From Mixophyes australis (Eukaryota; Chordata; Amphibia; Anura; Limnodynastidae), in the NCBI GenBank assembly GCA_036250195.1, contig JAVHZZ010000012.1, positions 92,021,115-92,085,114 of the forward strand: 64,000 nucleotides of DNA. The letters run 5' to 3'. Below the pieces are notes generated by a model. The model worked only from the letters and a program-made list of their open reading frames with translations, had not been told where the DNA came from and did no database searches. Shown piece by piece: positions 59,841-64,000 of the stretch (position 1 is its first letter; the number at the start of each line of letters is the position of its first letter). The position numbers and the translations under genes were made by a program.

Positions 59841-60868
59841 ATTCTCCAGCCCTGGGACTGCCGAACTATGACAAATCATTTAATCTTTTTTGTCATGAAC
59901 ATCAGGGACATGCAGCAGGGGTACTTACACAAGAACATGGACATAAGCAGAGACCTCTGGCATACTATTCAGCTAATTTAGATTCTATAATTAAAGGCGC
60001 ACCAACATGCATAAGGCAGTAGCAGCTGCTGCAATCCTCAAAGACAAAAGCACAGATATTCTCCTGGATTGTTAATGAGTGATCAAAGTCCCACATGCTG
60101 TGGTAGATATTACAACAAGCAAAAACAAAACACCTTTCAGCAGCCAGACTCACTAAGTACGAGGTAGCATTGTTAAGTGCCTCACATGTCACAATCAAAC
60201 GGTGCACAGTACTGAATCCAGCAACATTGTTACCCTTAATGTATGAATCTCAAGATTCAAAAGGAGGGAATAATAGTGAAGAACAAGAGCAGACAGAAAA
60301 AAGACATTGTGATAGTGATGATGATGATGATGATGATGATGAATTGGGTGAAAATATTAATCACAATTTTTCTTTTTCGCATGATTGCCTCACTCTTATG
60401 GATATGGAAACACAGACTCTTCCAAATGTTACGGACTCTCCCTTGTCTAATGCTGTGTATGAACTTTATGTAGATGGTTCCAGGTATTATGATAACGGAT
60501 CACCATTTACAGGATACGCGGTGACTACAGAAATTGAAGTAGTTGACTCAGGACCACTATCATCGATACTGTCAGCACAAGCTGCTGAACTGATCGCACT
60601 CACCAAGGCATTGGAATATGCAGAAGGAACCACTGCCAATATCTACACGGATTCCAGGTATGCTTGGGGAGTGATGCAGGACTTTGGTCCAATATGGAAG
60701 AGCAGAGATTTCAAGACTTCTAGTGGTAAGGACATACAGCATGCCAGTCTAATAAGAGACTTGTTTAGAGAATTGCAATTACCACACAAGGTTGCCGTAA
60801 TTAAAATACAAGCACATACAAGGAATGAGACTTTTGAAGCAAAAAAGGCAGCCAAAAGAAATGCCTGA
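59785..60868 (+). pseudogene. pol: Endogenous retrovirus RT connection and RNase H, frameshifted
   Basis: The connection domain runs in frame 2 from about 59785 to 60022 (PALGLPNYDKSFNLF, then LAYYSANLD), breaks at about 60015, passes stops near 60073, and resumes in the same frame by about 60170. RNase H motifs follow at 60455-60680: YELYVDGSRYYDNG (D), AELIALTKAL (E) and IYTDSRYAWGV (D). A run of eight Asp codons (GAT)8 at 60317-60340 sits in the linker before RNase H. The end (QAHTRNETFEAKKAAK) lacks part of the usual C-terminus and stops at 60868. Confidence 0.88.
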
Positions 60869-60909
60869 CTACACTGATCTAAAAAAGTTTCAACAACAAA
60901 ACAGGACCA

Positions 60910-61993
60910 TTGGAGAAAGAAAGATGGAAACGATTAGGAGCACAAGAAGATTGCGCTGGTATGTGGAAACTGAATGATAAACTTTGTCTTCCACAGGTTT
61001 TGTTCCCTCCCATGTTACAGATAGCTCATGGACAGCTGCACCTGGGGAAGGAACAGATGACTAGCGTGGTCCATCACCATTGGATAGCTCCAGGATTCAA
61101 TAAAGCTGCTACAGACTATGTTCAGGCCTGCTGGATCTGTGGAACTTCAAATCCAGGAAAAAGGGTAAAAACGTCCCAAGGTACTTCAAAAGCCTTTTAT
61201 CCTTTTCAAAGACTACAGATAGACTATATACAACTGCCTAAATCTGGAATATATGAATATGTTCTAGTCTGTACGGATCTTTTCAGTAAATGGCCAGGGG
61301 CTTGGCCAGTAGCCAAGGCAACAGCAAAAGCAACTGCGAAAAATTTGATTGGTGAGATTGTGTGCAGGTATGGTGTCCCTGAGGTAATTGAATCAGACAG
61401 AGGTACACACTTCACAGGGGAAATAATGCAACACATAATGACAGATCTAGGCAGACAGCAAGCTTTTCATGTGCCGTACAGACCACAGGTTAGTGGGCGA
61501 GTAGAAAAGTTGAATGGGACATTGAAACTGAAAATTCAGAAAATCATGGCTGAAATAAAAAAACCATGGCCAGAATGTCTTCCCATAGCCTTGTTTAGTG
61601 TAAGAACTGTGCCAAATAGGAATAGCAAGTTGTCTCCTTATGAAATACTTTTTGGAACACTACCAAAGACAGGGTGTTATTATCCACAGCAATTACAACA
61701 TAAACATGGAGATTTGACTAGCTATATGATAAGTCTAACTGATCATTTGAACTATTTGCATGTTCTAGCATTTTCTTCACTTCCAGAGCCTGGTTCAGAC
61801 CTACAGCCGCATAAGCTGAAACCTGGCGATTGGGTGCCTTAAACACGTGAGGAGAACTTTCGAACCAAGATTCGAGGGTCCGTATCAGGTCTTCTTGACC
61901 ACGCCCACATCGGTGAAACTCCAGAACCGAGACTCCTGGGTGCACGCATCACACTGCAAGAAGACACTGGTCACACTGGACACAGCATCATGA
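60910..61993 (+). pseudogene. pol: Endogenous retrovirus integrase, frameshifted at its C-terminus
   Basis: The frame 60910-61842 has an HHCC finger (AHGQLHLGK, then CWICG), and the catalytic triad D in RLQIDYIQL (about 61222), D in ESDRGTHF (about 61395) and E in VEKLNGTLK (about 61504). The frame is out of register with RNase H upstream. A single-base shift at about 61839 moves the tail, including the FEGPYQV part of a GPY/F module at about 61870, into another frame that ends TGA at 61991-61993. That end overlaps the env start (ATG at 61990) by a few bases, a normal retroviral arrangement. Confidence 0.88.
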
Positions 61994-64000
61994 CCAGAAA
62001 CATCCTTTTCATGGTTTATGTAGCTACAGCTACTGCAGCTACTCCAGGATTATTGCAGGCTGACAGAGGAAAATGCACAGGGACTGGATATGTACACGAG
62101 GAGTTAAGAAAGGCAAACTTAACCATATGTAGGTGGGATATTAATGATCTCTCAGATATAGGAAGAAATGTAACAACGGGGAAGTGTTTTAAAAGTTACT
62201 TAGAAAAGGGAACCTGGGAAATGGATACAGTAGAAAATAAAACAGCGACACAACAGTTTGTTTGGCCATGTGACAAATTAAGTATAAAAAATAAAAGGTA
62301 GGAAAGTGTACAAAATTCTAGGAAACACACACTCAGGTAATTTGGGCAGCAGAAGTAAATAGTACATTCGAATTGATAGGCACAATGTTGTGAAGAACCT
62401 TTTTTGAAATGGTTAGAAAGGCAAAGAATCAAATAGATCAGTGCGGGAATAAAACCAACACAATAGGATACAATCAATCCATAATGCTACCAGGATAGAA
62501 CAATAGTCTGTACCAATAAGACACGATTGGGGAGTTCTACACTTTAATTGAGAACTAAATTCTATATTCTACAATTACAGCCAAAAGTGATAACTAATTC
62601 CATTGTAAGGATACCTTCCACCTGCATAACAATGGGGGTAAGGCAGCAAAGAACAGTAATTAAATGGAATATCACTTTCCCAGTAAGCAATTAAAAGAAA
62701 TGTAAGAGAGACTGGTATGACACCTTACTGGGGGTCACAGGCACAGGAATAGGTATAATGAACACAATAGATATGGAGGTAATTGATACAAAACTGAGTA
62801 AAACAGGAGCTGACATGAGTAAACTGGTACATATGCAGGCTGATTGGATGCCTACAGTTTTTAACCCCTTAACCAAGAACATACAATGGAACAAAGAGTT
62901 TTTACAGTTATTTAACAAATCAGCCCTCGGTGCTTTGAGGACAGAGGAAAACATTACTAAATTTATAAATTGGACTCAATGTACCCTCCAATATCTACAT
63001 CAAAAACAGCAGAAAGATACTGCACAGATAAAATTGATGGCTGGTAATATATTGTTTTACAGAGTAATGTTTAATGTCACCAAGCAGGAAAGGTTCAAAA
63101 TGGACGGGAGGAGAGTGAGGTGCGAAGAGACTTATTGTGCAGGAACTCTGGTGTTAACGCATAAATGATTCAAAAAAAATATAAGTATTTGAAAAAGCAA
63201 AGGTTATCTTTATTCTTGCAAATTGCATATGCAATGGTCTGTATTCATCATGAAACACGACAATATCCTCTATGTAAAACACACGTTATATAGAAGTAAC
63301 ACCACCCCTCTTACATACGTCACTAATCACTTCACGTACTAAGGAATATACCTCATAAGGACAAAGTTGGTTATATATATGTTTACAAACTCATCACTGT
63401 ACTTAAAATCTCTGGGCCTAAGCAGGTCAAAAGGCATATGTGACCTTTTACACTCTTTTCTTTATATAGCATGACAACTGTTCGCCATTCTAACATCCTA
63501 TGAATAGATGGACTATTGTAGGGTATTACATAGAAAAACAATTTAACCATTTCACAAAATTACAGAATAAAATCATTTGACCAACAGATTTTATACACAT
63601 CAATATTGTTTTATCCAACATATATTTGTACCATAATTTTTCTATTACACTGGAAACACACACTTGCGTTTCTATTTTTATGGTGTATAAATTTATAGTT
63701 ATGCCTATGATCCTACAGGATGGCAATCTATGGACACCTGAATTCAAGGGACATTACATTGATAAAAAGAATAGGACACATAACCTAGATCTCTGTGATA
63801 ACAGACATGGGACCGGTTTGCCCACAACAAACTGCAGTATTTGAACCATGTATGCTGCAGCATAACACTAGTGTTTGTGTATGGGCATTACACCCAAAGG
63901 AATATGAGACACTAATAGAGGTAGCCCCTCAAATGGTCTGTGTAATCACATATGATGAAAAAATAATACTAACCTACGGGCTGACCTACCCATTTTCTGG
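61990..64000 (+). pseudogene. env: Endogenous retrovirus env, fragmented
   Basis: The start ATG overlaps the pol tail. The first 104 residues (61990-62301) begin with a hydrophobic signal-like stretch (NILFMVYVATATAA) and carry several N-glycosylation sequons. The frame then breaks; 62302-62690 contains only stops and fragments. A second block (about 62705-63168) starts with a Gly-rich hydrophobic stretch (LLGVTGTGIGI), as at the start of a membrane-fusion subunit, followed by a helical segment and CEETYCAG. A third block (about 63690-64000) resumes with Cys-rich env-like sequence in two frames. Between them about 520 bases (63170-63690) look unrelated. The transmembrane anchor lies beyond the window. 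Nonfunctional. Confidence 0.75.

Larger units (their letters stand above)
55224..64000 (+). mobile_element. Endogenous retrovirus (gamma/epsilon-like), 5' LTR to env, truncated by window edge
   Basis: Order: LTR (55224-55753), proline-type primer site, long leader with small frames, gag (56628-58355), pro-pol in the same frame behind a TAA, RNase H and integrase with frameshifts, and env overlapping the end of pol at 61990. A single-stop gag/pro junction, one CCHC knuckle, a GPY/F-type integrase tail and a proline-like primer site fit a class I (gammaretrovirus- or epsilonretrovirus-related) element. Coding DNA is A-rich. At least five frame breaks in pol and more in env show it is a fossil. 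It lies antisense to the host receptor gene; the 3' LTR is outside the window. Confidence 0.93.

Overview
This is vertebrate genomic DNA, most likely from an amphibian (probably a frog). The window has single-exon-per-domain SRCR exons with GT-AG introns, a ZBED-type hAT transposon, a Tc1/mariner remnant, a chromodomain Ty3/Gypsy retrotransposon and an A-rich endogenous retrovirus. Roughly half of the bases are tandem repeat. The taxonomic call is an inference from this mix; no species-specific marker was recognised.

Host gene (minus strand, about 7.6-22.8 kb, with a dead exon at 52.5 kb). Twelve intact exons, every internal one phase 1 at both ends, encode the C-terminal part of a group B scavenger-receptor cysteine-rich (SRCR) transmembrane receptor. 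In transcript order they are: six SRCR domains with a 21-codon linker exon before the last one, a Pro/Thr stalk exon, a transmembrane exon and three cytoplasmic exons carrying tyrosine motifs (YEEI, EYYT, YDDT, YENL). The layout resembles the WC1/CD163 family. The 5' end (signal peptide, promoter, any further SRCR exons) is not visible. A seventh SRCR exon, upstream of a 30-kb intron, has an in-frame stop and has lost its last cysteine.

Region by region: 1-7.55 kb is an 83-bp satellite invaded by two hAT elements, one complete at 623-5880 with an 8-bp target duplication and one seen only as its right end at 1-100. 7.6-22.8 kb holds the receptor exons; several introns carry their own minisatellite (23, 94, 34 and about 26 bp units). 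19.3-22.3 kb is a decayed Tc1 element whose 5' coding end was amplified into a 79-bp array of about 22 copies. 23.0-51.2 kb is one giant 62/73-bp minisatellite with higher-order repeats, split by a very young Gypsy element (31796-37371; LTRs differ at one of 690 bases; 5-bp target duplication). 51.2-52.8 kb holds unique intron and the dead SRCR exon. 53-55.2 kb is an AT-rich tatctatcagtagtg minisatellite. 55224 to the end is an endogenous retrovirus (LTR, Pro-like primer site, intact gag, same-frame pro-pol behind a TAA, frameshifted RNase H, integrase and env) whose 3' LTR lies beyond the window.

How it fits together: the receptor gene is the only host gene seen. Both LTR elements lie antisense to it. 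The least expected points are the minisatellites built from transposon coding sequence (in the hAT and in the Tc1), the loss of exactly two disulphide pairs from one SRCR domain, and the unusual cysteine cluster and leader reading frames of the endogenous retrovirus.
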